From NCBI GenBank assembly GCA_021797955.1, contig JAJZYV010000178.1, forward strand, positions 1 to 5,012: a stretch of DNA of 5,012 bases, given 5' to 3'. The position numbers and the translations under genes are program-made. Within the stretch, counting starts at the first letter, position 1, and every line of letters begins with the position of its first letter. Of the stretch, positions 1 to 5,012 are shown piece by piece. This DNA is from Thermoplasmata archaeon. GTDB lineage: Archaea > Thermoplasmatota > Thermoplasmata > Thermoplasmatales > Thermoplasmataceae. Under the pieces are notes generated by a model that searched no databases, was not told the origin of the DNA, and worked only from the letters and a program-made list of their open reading frames with translations.

Positions 1-1341
1 AGTTGAACCGGGAACACCCTTTCTCCTCCTCCGTGATGTATTATACTCTGAAGTACCCTTAGCCACTATTTCATAAAGAATTGAATGTTTTCCCTCCGAT
101 TGTCGTAATAGTCTTCCAAGTCGTTGTCTGAACTGTCTGGTACTTCCTGAACCGCTCAAAACGATGCCAACTGTGGCATCGGGAACATCTATCCCTTCGT
201 CAAGAACCCTTGATGTTGCAAGCACAGAAATCTCACCGCTCCTGAACATTTCGAAATACCTCTTTCTCTCAGGTCCGGGCGTAAGATAGGTAATGCATGG
301 TACCAGAAATTCCTTAGAAATGAGATATGAAGTTGCCGTATCCTCTGCAAAAATAAGGGTCTTCTTTCCTCTGTTCTGCGACAACACATACCTGACGGCG
401 TCAACCTTTATCCTGGCACTGAAGGCAATCTCCCTGGCTTTTCTCCATGCCATTAATGCCTCTCTTCCCTCGGGGTTCCATGATGACATTATGAATTTCT
501 CAAAATCCCATGGACCTCTCATTGTTATACGATGCTTTCTAAGATACGAGGTAAATATTTCCCTGTTTCTGTCATATTCCTCTTCCTCTTCCTGTTCCAG
601 ATCGACCGGTATCCTTACAATATCATAACCGGCAAGGAATTCTGTTAATTCCTCATAGCCCAGTTCAAAGATCTTTCCACCCATTGTGATCTCAAGTTTT
701 TCATGAAGCATATCCAGACGCTCAAGTGTTGCCGTAAGACCAAGCCTGTAAGGAGACGCAAACATTTTTGCAATTTCTCCATACCTTTCAGATGCCAGAT
801 GATGCACCTCATCAACCAGAAGAAACTTGAATCTGTTTCCCAGCTCTTCTGCCATTAGATACGCAGAATCATATGTGCACACGCTTATTGGCTTGATGTC
901 CTTTTCTCCCCCTCCTATTTGACCCACTTCTATACCAAGCGTTGTTTGAAGCTTTGTCCTCCATTGCTGTATGAGTTCAATGGTTGGAGCTATTATTATT
1001 GTTGATACTGAAAGTTTTGCAATGGCTTCTATACCGATGTGAGTTTTTCCAGCGGCGGTTGGTAAAACCACTATTCCCCTCATATTATTTGCCGACCACA
1101 TGTCTATGGCCCTCTGCTGATATGATCTTAATTTTTCATTGTGTGCAAGATTCAATCCTTTCTCTTCAATAAACACCTTATCCTCTGCATCCGGATATTT
1201 TTTCATTATGTTATAATATTCATATGCAGGTGCTCTGTATCCCTGAATTCTTTCATCATACAAGGCGATGGATGAAACGTTTTTTGGAGGATCCTTTATG
1301 AGAATAGTTCCTCTGGAAAATGTAAGAATCATTAATTTCAT
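1..1341 (-). CDS. xpb: XPB/Rad25-type superfamily 2 DNA helicase, C-terminus cut by window edge
   Basis: ATP-dependent 3'-5' DNA helicase or translocase of the archaeal XPB family, which acts in DNA repair and pairs with the nuclease Bax1 in many archaea (family knowledge). The frame is open for 447 codons from the ATG at 1341 to the window edge. Visible in order: N-terminal damage-recognition-like region (about 1-65), Q-motif-like RSYQQRA (72-78), Walker A PTAAGKT (94-100), motif Ia APTIELIQQW (118-127), Walker B DEVHH (177-181), motif III GLTAT (201-205) followed by ERLD (207-210, where XPB has its RED motif), a charged thumb-like insertion (about 250-300), motif IV TLIFAED (328-334), motif V ATSRVLDEGIDVPDA (375-389) and motif VI QRLGRLLR (406-413). 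All helicase motifs are present; only the tail is missing. Walker A has Ala where XPB usually has Gly. No Shine-Dalgarno precedes the start, and a second in-frame ATG lies at 1332. A bax1 gene may follow beyond position 1; this cannot be seen. Confidence 0.93.
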   Translation of the reverse strand, partial: MKLMILTFSRGTILIKDPPKNVSSIALYDERIQGYRAPAYEYYNIMKKYPDAEDKVFIEEKGLNLAHNEKLRSYQQRAIDMWSANNMRGIVVLPTAAGKTHIGIEAIAKLSVSTIIIAPTIELIQQWRTKLQTTLGIEVGQIGGGEKDIKPISVCTYDSAYLMAEELGNRFKFLLVDEVHHLASERYGEIAKMFASPYRLGLTATLERLDMLHEKLEITMGGKIFELGYEELTEFLAGYDIVRIPVDLEQEEEEEYDRNREIFTSYLRKHRITMRGPWDFEKFIMSSWNPEGREALMAWRKAREIAFSARIKVDAVRYVLSQNRGKKTLIFAEDTATSYLISKEFLVPCITYLTPGPERKRYFEMFRSGEISVLATSRVLDEGIDVPDATVGIVLSGSGSTRQFRQRLGRLLRQSEGKHSILYEIVAKGTSEYNTSRRRRKGVPGST

Positions 1342-1357
1342 ATAAAAGCTGAACTAA

Positions 1358-1367
1358 TTAATATAAC
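1358..1367 (-). promoter_or_regulatory. Candidate TATA box for the XPB helicase gene
   Basis: On the minus strand this reads GTTATATTAA, a good match to an archaeal TATA element. Its centre is about 21 bases before the ATG at 1341 and 30 before the ATG at 1332. No Shine-Dalgarno lies between, so a leaderless or nearly leaderless transcript is likely. A usual TATA-to-start spacing of about 25 bases would place transcription start near 1336, which would favour the ATG at 1332. Confidence 0.45.
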
Positions 1368-1414
1368 TGTGTGGGGTTTACATAAACACGTGCCAAACTA
1401 TTCAATTTGAATTA

Positions 1415-1474
1415 TGGAGATTGGATGTACGTTTTTCTATAACAAACAGTTCGGCTGGCATCAAAGTATGAAAA
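1415..1474 (-). pseudogene. Possible VapC (PIN-domain) N-terminal scrap
   Basis: Directly after the VapB-like stop, in the same frame, the minus strand reads SYFDASRTV with the YFDAS part at 1468-1454. VapC toxins commonly begin with a short beta strand of the form Y-[FL]-D-[AT]-S, whose Asp is the first catalytic acid of the PIN domain, and vapC normally follows vapB closely. There is no ATG, the frame closes within about 20 codons, and no later PIN motif is visible before the helicase start. At most this is the stub of a deleted toxin gene. The match is five residues long, so chance is a real possibility. Confidence 0.25.
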
Positions 1475-1738
1475 TTATGATTTTTGGTCTCTCCATTTTC
1501 TTATCTCCGCAGTAGAATTCCAGCCAAATGGGGATTTACGTACAGTTGATGCGATTTCTATGCCTTCTGCGATGACTTCTCTGTAAATAACTCGCTCTCT
1601 TGACTTCTCTTCCTTTAACTTTTTGATCACTGAATCTCTAATGATATCACTCCAGTTGATTTAGGATAGCTTTTTCAGCTTTTTCAGCTTTTTCAGCTTT
1701 TCCATTGTTTTTTATAAATTCCTGCCGTTATTGCCCAT
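1475..1738 (-). pseudogene. Broken VapB-like (ribbon-helix-helix) antitoxin gene
   Basis: From the ATG at 1705 the frame reads M-E-(KKL repeats)-S, meets TAA at 1663-1661, then continues in the same frame for 61 codons to TAA at 1477-1475. The downstream part starts INWSDIIRDSVIKKLKEE and ends GWNSTAEIRKWRDQKS. INWSDIIR matches the second helix of archaeal VapB ribbon-helix-helix antitoxins (typically xxWSEVIRxAI), and the terminal W-x-STxxIRKWRD resembles the toxin-binding tail of archaeal VapB proteins (family knowledge). Upstream, an ATG at 1738 followed in another frame by AITAGIYKK could be the original N-terminus. That reading needs two compensating one-base changes, an extra G near 1735 and a missing A in the run near 1710, besides the stop. 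Four KKL units where one or two would be usual suggest repeat expansion. VapB normally binds DNA and neutralises the VapC RNase. This copy should not make a full antitoxin unless the stop is bypassed. The family call is fairly strong and the N-terminal reconstruction weak. Confidence 0.6.
1668..1702. repeat. 9-bp tandem repeat (agctttttc) inside the VapB-like gene
   Basis: Three perfect tandem copies of agctttttc lie at 1668-1676, 1677-1685 and 1686-1694, followed by an imperfect copy one T shorter at 1695-1702. On the coding (minus) strand each unit adds Lys-Lys-Leu in frame, so copy number changes would alter length without shifting frame. It lies just before the in-frame TAA at 1663-1661. 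Confidence 0.9.
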
Positions 1739-1891
1739 ATTGAGTAATACCTATGTGTAATGTAAAAATTACACCACGGGAATATTGATGTAGATTTCCA
1801 CACAATTAGAGATGTACATTATTATTCCTAAAGTTGCTCGTTGATACCATATTCATACAGAAGTATTAGAGTTCCCTTATTCATTGTGAAA

Positions 1892-1906
1892 CAGTTCATT
1901 GAACTG
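1892..1906. repeat. 15-bp perfect palindrome (7-bp arms)
   Basis: The sequence CAGTTCA-T-TGAACTG has perfect 7-bp arms around one central base. This is the size and symmetry of a dimeric repressor operator, but no intact gene starts next to it, so it may be a leftover operator or chance in AT-rich DNA. Confidence 0.6.
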
Positions 1907-2089
1907 CTTTTGGAGACCCAAATTTATTGGTGTTAACAATAGTGGTTGATTCGTCTACATGCTACTATTAAGTGGCAGTTCTTTATTGACTGGTAAACTG
2001 ATTGCAATTCATCAACATCGCAAGCTCGGAGGCTTTATTGCTCAGGTTATTGTAAAGTTATTTAACATTAGAGATAATCGCGAACTTAG

Positions 2090-2360
2090 AGCAATATACT
2101 ATCAGACTTGCTTGAATCCTGTCAGATGATGAGCATCGTCACCTTTTGAGAAATAATAAAGGACTTACTCGCTTTTATAAACTATTTTGAAAAAGAGGGT
2201 TTAATGATCTCAAGTGTTAAATTCAAAAAATTTGGCTCTTCTGACTTTCATGTGGGTAACAATATACAATTCTATTTTTGAGCGAGTTATGTGTGTCTTC
2301 CAGAATATATTTTTATCAGTGAAGTCGTTAATGCATTGGAAAATCTGCTATTTCTATAAC
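2090..2360 (+). pseudogene. Decayed coding-like sequence, family unknown
   Basis: One plus-strand frame reads as protein-like sequence interrupted by stops. The pieces are NILSDLLESCQMMSIVTF, stop (TGA 2147-2149), EIIKDLLAFINYFEKEGLM and on to GNNIQFYF, stop (TGA 2279-2281), then ASYVCLPEYIFISEVVNALE and on to a TAA near 2360. The middle piece alone is 43 codons (2150-2278), with an amphipathic helix followed by strand-like segments. A neighbouring frame just upstream (1959-2129) gives another 56-codon open stretch containing KLGGFIAQVIVKLFNIRDNR, possibly part of the same ancestral gene after a frame change. I do not recognise the family. The case rests on residue pattern only, so it may not be a real gene relic. 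Confidence 0.3.
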
Positions 2361-2605
2361 TTTTGTGTAGTTTCCGTAGAAATGACCCATACAAGAGTGT
2401 GATGAACCGTTTTTTTATAAGCCCCTGGAAATAGTTGCTGGATCTTGATATAATTTAGCTATGAATGCAAATTCATAATCTCTGTTCCTATAGCGTATAA
2501 GTCAAAACAAGGTACGAATCATTCAAAAAGTCTGTAAGTTATTGAGCAGTCATCAACCAATGTTCTACACGTTTTACATCTGTATTCGACTTTTAACTTT
2601 GCGCC

Positions 2606-2627
2606 AGTTGACGCAACTTCATAAGTT
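2606..2627. repeat. Two overlapping small palindromes
   Basis: AGTTG-ACG-CAACT (2606-2618) overlaps AACTT-CAT-AAGTT (2615-2627). Each has 5-bp arms around a 3-base centre. The two could form alternative hairpins or be a pair of half-sites. Both lie about 120 bases past the 3' end of the DUF4143 ATPase gene. No T run follows on the minus strand, so this is not a clear terminator. Confidence 0.5.
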
Positions 2628-2744
2628 CATGTTTGATGTGATTTCCAATTTTGTGTTATTTCTGTATTTATAGAATCTGCAAGGTCAGAACTTTTTTTCA
2701 GTTCATGATTTTACCCTGAAGGTTGAGAATTTATTAATAGTACC

Positions 2745-4046
2745 CTAATTATCCAATGTGTAAGTTTGCAGTAACCATTTCCATATTGGGAGATATTTGA
2801 TCAGCTTGCCCTCTTTAGATTCCTCGGCCTCATAATCCCATGTTATCACGGTAAGGGCATCACACTTTAGTTCTTTGGAAGCCAGGATCAAACTGGCAGT
2901 TTCCCTTTCATTGATATCCATATTTCCAGATATATAAGATATCTGTACCAGCTCTATTATATCATTCCCCTTCTTTAGAACAAAGTCAACTTCCCTGCCT
3001 CGGTGATCTTTCCAGTAGTACAAATCCTGATTTAACTCAAGATATAGGTTCCTGCGCATCAGTTCAACAAATACAATATTCTCCATCTGTCTTCCAATGT
3101 CCTGACCTGCCCTGAAAGCAATACTGCCTGCCATTCCATTGTCAATTGCATAGACTTTTCTGGGTGCTACGAACTGATCCTTAAGCTTGAAGGAAAAACG
3201 TTGCAAGAGAAAAAACATGTAGGATTCTTCCATGTATCCAACATATTTAGCAACAGTATGACCATTTTTTATGCCCAGGTATCCTTTAAGTTTTTCAAAT
3301 GATATCTCCTTGCCAAGATTGGAGGCAAGGTACATAGAAAGATTTCTGATGGCTTCCCGGTTCCGAATTTTGTGTTGTGATATGATGTCATTTTCTACTA
3401 TGTCCCTGTATATACCCTGCAATATTCTGGTTCCGAATTTCTGAACCTCGGGAAATCCGCCCTTGATTAGAAATTCATTTAACAACCTCTTTACTGTTGA
3501 TATATTATCATAAGAAAGATGCCAGTCTTTGTCCAGGTATACACTGTTTATTTTCAGGAATTCGTTGAAACTGAATGGGAAGAGGACGATGTCTGAGTGC
3601 CTGCCTGTTATGAATGTGGAAAGATTTCCTCTTAAGAGACCGGAATTGCTTCCAGTGATTACAATTCTCTTTGAGGTTCTGATTCTGGAAACAAATCTCT
3701 CCCATCCCACAACTCTTTGTATTTCATCTAATACGAAGTAATCAACCTCCGAATAAAGTTCATAAAATGCCTGAATTACCAATGATAATTCTTCTGAACG
3801 AAGCGAAGCAAGTCTCTCATCGAAGAAATTTATGTATCCGAATCTCTCTCCTTTCAATATCATCCAGGTAAAGACAGATTTCCCTGACCTTCGGACTCCC
3901 AAAATGGCAAGAATGTTTGGGAATTTCAATAGAGGTCTTACATTCTCTAAATTTATCTCCCTTTCCACAATCTTTTCTTTCTGGAACAACTCTTCCACCT
4001 GTTGTCTCTGGGAGACGATTACCGACTTTATCTGGTCTACATTCAT
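2745..4046 (-). CDS. AAA_14/DUF4143 family ATPase
   Basis: Complete 433-residue P-loop ATPase of the AAA_14 plus DUF4143 type, a family widespread and often multicopy in archaea and of uncertain role. Domains: a charged N-terminal helix (about 1-40), Walker A GVRRSGKS (50-57), Walker B DYFVLDEIQ (102-110), sensor-1-like TGSNSGLL (131-138), then the family signature TGRHSDIVLFPFSFNEF (147-163). The DUF4143 part follows: LIKGGFPEV (193-201), YRDIVENDI (213-221), a winged-helix-like region (about 245-285) and VYAIDNGM (298-305). The C-terminal lobe, with E328, GREVDFVLKKG (350-360) and IELVQIS (364-370), looks like a PD-(D/E)XK nuclease fold in which the usual Lys is Gln368, a variant common in this family, so nuclease activity is doubtful. 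Length is typical and the frame is undamaged. It ends in TAG at 2747-2745. No Shine-Dalgarno precedes the ATG. It is transcribed away from the plus-strand cluster starting near 4149. Confidence 0.92.
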   Translation of the reverse strand: MNVDQIKSVIVSQRQQVEELFQKEKIVEREINLENVRPLLKFPNILAILGVRRSGKSVFTWMILKGERFGYINFFDERLASLRSEELSLVIQAFYELYSEVDYFVLDEIQRVVGWERFVSRIRTSKRIVITGSNSGLLRGNLSTFITGRHSDIVLFPFSFNEFLKINSVYLDKDWHLSYDNISTVKRLLNEFLIKGGFPEVQKFGTRILQGIYRDIVENDIISQHKIRNREAIRNLSMYLASNLGKEISFEKLKGYLGIKNGHTVAKYVGYMEESYMFFLLQRFSFKLKDQFVAPRKVYAIDNGMAGSIAFRAGQDIGRQMENIVFVELMRRNLYLELNQDLYYWKDHRGREVDFVLKKGNDIIELVQISYISGNMDINERETASLILASKELKCDALTVITWDYEAEESKEGKLIKYLPIWKWLLQTYTLDN

Positions 4047-4065
4047 GGTTAAACTAATAGCAAGC

Positions 4066-4075
4066 TTTTACTAAA
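4066..4075 (-). promoter_or_regulatory. Weak candidate TATA box for the ATPase gene
   Basis: The minus strand reads TTTAGTAAAA, centred about 25 bases before the ATG at 4046. With no Shine-Dalgarno in the leader, the spacing fits a leaderless archaeal transcript. The match to the TATA consensus is only partial. Confidence 0.3.
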
Positions 4076-4189
4076 TCCTTGTCATTATACTTTTCAAAGT
4101 GTGCTACATTGTGAAGTTGTGATAGACCAAACATAAAGATTGTCCTAATCTAGTCCACTGTTGACAGGTACCCTTTTGCTTTCCCTAAC

Positions 4190-4200
4190 CATTATATTTA
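4190..4200 (+). promoter_or_regulatory. Possible TATA box upstream of the plus-strand gene pair
   Basis: CATTATATTTA resembles an archaeal TATA element. Transcription would start near 4220, giving a leader of about 65 bases before the TTG at 4286, which fits that gene having a Shine-Dalgarno. It lies inside the coding-like fragment 4149-4283, so it may be only codons. Confidence 0.25.
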
Positions 4201-4272
4201 GAAATGAAAATCTTGAACAAAGCATAATTTCAAATGGATATGAGGATGTTGATAAATTATTGGACTATCTAA

Positions 4273-4278
4273 AGGAGG
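4273..4278 (+). promoter_or_regulatory. Strong Shine-Dalgarno deciding the TTG start at 4286
   Basis: AGGAGG lies seven bases before the TTG at 4286-4288. It is the only strong Shine-Dalgarno in the window and fixes a non-ATG start. The next in-frame ATG is not until 4427, which would remove 47 residues. In Thermoplasmata, first genes are often leaderless while genes inside operons keep a Shine-Dalgarno, so this supports an operon position. Confidence 0.8.
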
Positions 4279-4285
4279 AATAAGA

Positions 4286-4783
4286 TTGTATAACGCTTAC
4301 AACATATATAATGAAAGTTCTACATCAGCCCTTTTTAAGCAATTCGATGGTAGCGAAGTTGTGTTGCCACAATTTGATAATGATTCAAGTATAGCCTCTG
4401 TGGTAAGCATAAACGGCAATCAAAATATGAATTACTTGAAATCATTGGCGAACTTAGGCAGGATCCATAATTATACAGGGGAAACCACCCTTAAATTGAT
4501 TTTAGAGGAATTTGACTCAACCGATTTAACTCTAGATTCAAGCGCTGATAAATTAACTGAACTCGCCGATATACTTGATTTTCTATCTCATTATTATGGT
4601 TTTTTCGGCGGTCCATATCTGGATTATATTCTTGATGAAGATACCAACGACGCTCTTTTTTTCAGGGTAATTTTTCTGAAAGCGGGAAGAAAAGAATGGA
4701 AGGAGATAGAAAATAGTATGGCAAAACGTCAGGTGTTAACTAAAGGTATGCTGGCTGTTTTTTGCATGAAAGGATTTGAGTGA
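4286..4783 (+). CDS. 165-residue acidic protein, candidate partner (antitoxin-like) of the HEPN-like protein
   Basis: I do not recognise a named family. The protein is soluble in appearance, acidic, and has no signal peptide or membrane segment. The N-terminal 60 residues are polar and Asn/Ser rich. A helix at about 86-104 (ADKLTELADILDFLSHYYGF) leads into strand-like segments, LDYILDEDTN (112-121) and ALFFRVIFLKAG (123-134). The end is K-RQVLTKGMLAVFCMKGFE (147-165). The layout of a helix, then an acidic strand-rich part, then a final hydrophobic strand, resembles small proteins encoded just upstream of HEPN-type genes in prokaryotes. This is a pattern memory, not a search result. The start is TTG, chosen for the AGGAGG seven bases upstream. 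The stop TGA at 4781-4783 overlaps the next gene's ATG by one base, so the two are almost certainly cotranslated. An antitoxin role is inference from that arrangement. Confidence 0.8.
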   Translation: MYNAYNIYNESSTSALFKQFDGSEVVLPQFDNDSSIASVVSINGNQNMNYLKSLANLGRIHNYTGETTLKLILEEFDSTDLTLDSSADKLTELADILDFLSHYYGFFGGPYLDYILDEDTNDALFFRVIFLKAGRKEWKEIENSMAKRQVLTKGMLAVFCMKGFE

Positions 4784-5012
4784 TGAGTCTTTTAAACCCA
4801 AAGAAAATTTTAAGCGAGCTATCAAATTTAGTAAATGAATATTCGAACATTGACGAATCAATGTCTGAAGTTGAGATGAGGAGAATTTTTAGTACATTAT
4901 ACTTTTCACTCTTTAATTATCTTTATAGTATTTTCTGATCATTATTTAATGAATCATGGAACAATTGAAATAATGGAGCAAGAAGTAAAATCCCTAATTG
5001 GTGAAACTATAT
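4783..5012 (+). pseudogene. HEPN-like small protein, frameshifted, 3' end beyond window
   Basis: The ATG at 4783 shares its A with the stop of the 165-residue gene (TGATG), and a weak AAAGGA lies nine bases upstream. The first frame gives 51 residues, beginning MSLLNPKKILSELSNL and including EMRRIFSTLYFSLFNYLY, then stops at TGA 4936-4938. The segment R-R-x-x-S-T-x-Y-x-x-L-F resembles the long helix of HEPN proteins (often RxAxSxxYYxLF). In the -1 frame, from TCT at 4934, coding-like sequence continues without a stop to the window end: SDHYLMNHGTIEIMEQEV and on. Removing one T from the run 4931-4934 joins both parts. The His in NHG lies about where HEPN RNases carry their RX4-6H histidine, but I do not see the paired Arg at the expected distance. 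Explanations are a disabling mutation, an assembly or sequencing error, or recoding. The HEPN assignment is moderate at best; the frame break is clear. Confidence 0.5.

Larger units (their letters stand above)
1740..2744. other. About 1 kb without an intact gene; decayed coding-like pieces
   Basis: No frame on either strand stays open for a convincing protein. An open frame at 2214-2402 (+) has an atypical composition (Phe, Cys, Tyr, Trp and Met rich) and overlaps a better coding-like frame, so it is probably spurious. Coding-like pieces on the plus strand lie at 1959-2129 and 2090-2360. On the minus strand, weak pieces lie at 2522-2626 (two Cys in a C-x-x-C pattern) and 2418-2503 (helix-turn-helix-like). 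Small perfect palindromes occur at 1892-1906 and 2606-2627. I see no tRNA, rRNA, CRISPR array or clear insertion-sequence ends. The stretch probably represents old accessory genes in decay, since intergenic DNA this long is unusual in compact archaeal genomes (inference). Confidence 0.55.
4149..4283 (+). pseudogene. 3' end of an unidentified gene, probably truncated
   Basis: A frame open from 4149 (after TAA at 4146-4148) to TAA at 4281-4283 ends with the coding-like sequence NENLEQSIISNGYEDVDKLL and DYLKEE. It has no ATG. The only near-cognate starts are CTG or TTG at 4158-4163 and TTG at 4176. Its stop lies two bases before the next gene's TTG, and its last codons contain that gene's Shine-Dalgarno, which is the pattern of a genuine upstream operon member. 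The simplest reading is that only the C-terminal 40 or so codons of a once longer protein remain, the rest having been lost near 4146. A short intact gene with a non-ATG start is possible. The function is not recognisable. Confidence 0.45.

Noticed and set aside
293..628. Open frame on the plus strand
   Set aside because: It lies antisense to the XPB helicase, whose motifs are unmistakable; it is a shadow frame. The same holds for the open frames at 189-404 (-) and 984-1172 (+).
1668..1702. Tandem repeats as a CRISPR-like array
   Set aside because: The unit is 9 bp with no spacers and encodes KKL in frame with the antitoxin relic; it is a simple coding repeat.
2214..2402. 62-codon open frame on the plus strand
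   Set aside because: It has no Shine-Dalgarno or promoter, an odd aromatic- and Cys-rich composition, and conflicts with the more protein-like frame 2150-2278.
2688..2704. Inverted repeat GAACT...AGTTC around a T run as terminator of the ATPase gene
   Set aside because: The stem is only 5 bp, the T run is inside the loop, and it lies on the plus strand, whereas the gene is on the minus strand.
3508..4074. Open frames overlapping the ATPase gene
   Set aside because: They overlap the conserved AAA_14 domain in other frames, show no independent motifs and lack start signals.
4047..4148. Possible tRNA or attachment site in the gap between the divergent genes
   Set aside because: No cloverleaf, CCA-like end or direct repeat could be found by eye; only promoter-like AT-rich sequence.

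Overview
The window looks like a piece of an archaeal chromosome, most likely a thermoacidophile of the Thermoplasmata (Ferroplasma/Thermoplasma-like). The evidence is an archaeal-type XPB helicase, AT-rich non-coding DNA, heavy use of AGA/AGG and ATA codons, TATA-box-like promoters close to start codons with no ribosome binding site, and a Shine-Dalgarno site only at an operon-internal gene. The assignment to this group is inference; no rRNA or tRNA gene is present to fix it.

Layout: (1) Positions 1-1341, minus strand, hold most of an XPB/Rad25-type superfamily 2 DNA helicase whose C-terminus runs off the left edge. (2) About 1454-1738, minus strand, holds a broken VapB-like antitoxin gene with an in-frame stop and an expanded 9-bp repeat, followed by a possible scrap of its VapC toxin. 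(3) About 1740-2744 has no intact gene. It is decayed DNA with short coding-like pieces on both strands and several small palindromes. (4) Positions 2745-4046, minus strand, hold a complete 433-residue ATPase of the AAA_14/DUF4143 family. (5) Positions 4149-5012, plus strand, diverge from the ATPase and form a tight gene cluster: the 3' end of an unidentified gene, a 165-residue acidic protein starting at TTG behind a strong Shine-Dalgarno, and a HEPN-like small protein overlapping it by one base. The HEPN-like gene appears frameshifted at a T run and continues past the right edge.

The helicase is a housekeeping DNA repair/processing gene. Everything to its right looks like an accessory region: a decayed toxin-antitoxin pair, gene remnants, a DUF4143 ATPase and a candidate two-gene toxin-antitoxin or defence cassette. 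The best candidate for something not well described is the 165-residue protein plus its HEPN-like partner. That functional proposal rests on gene arrangement and weak sequence resemblance only.
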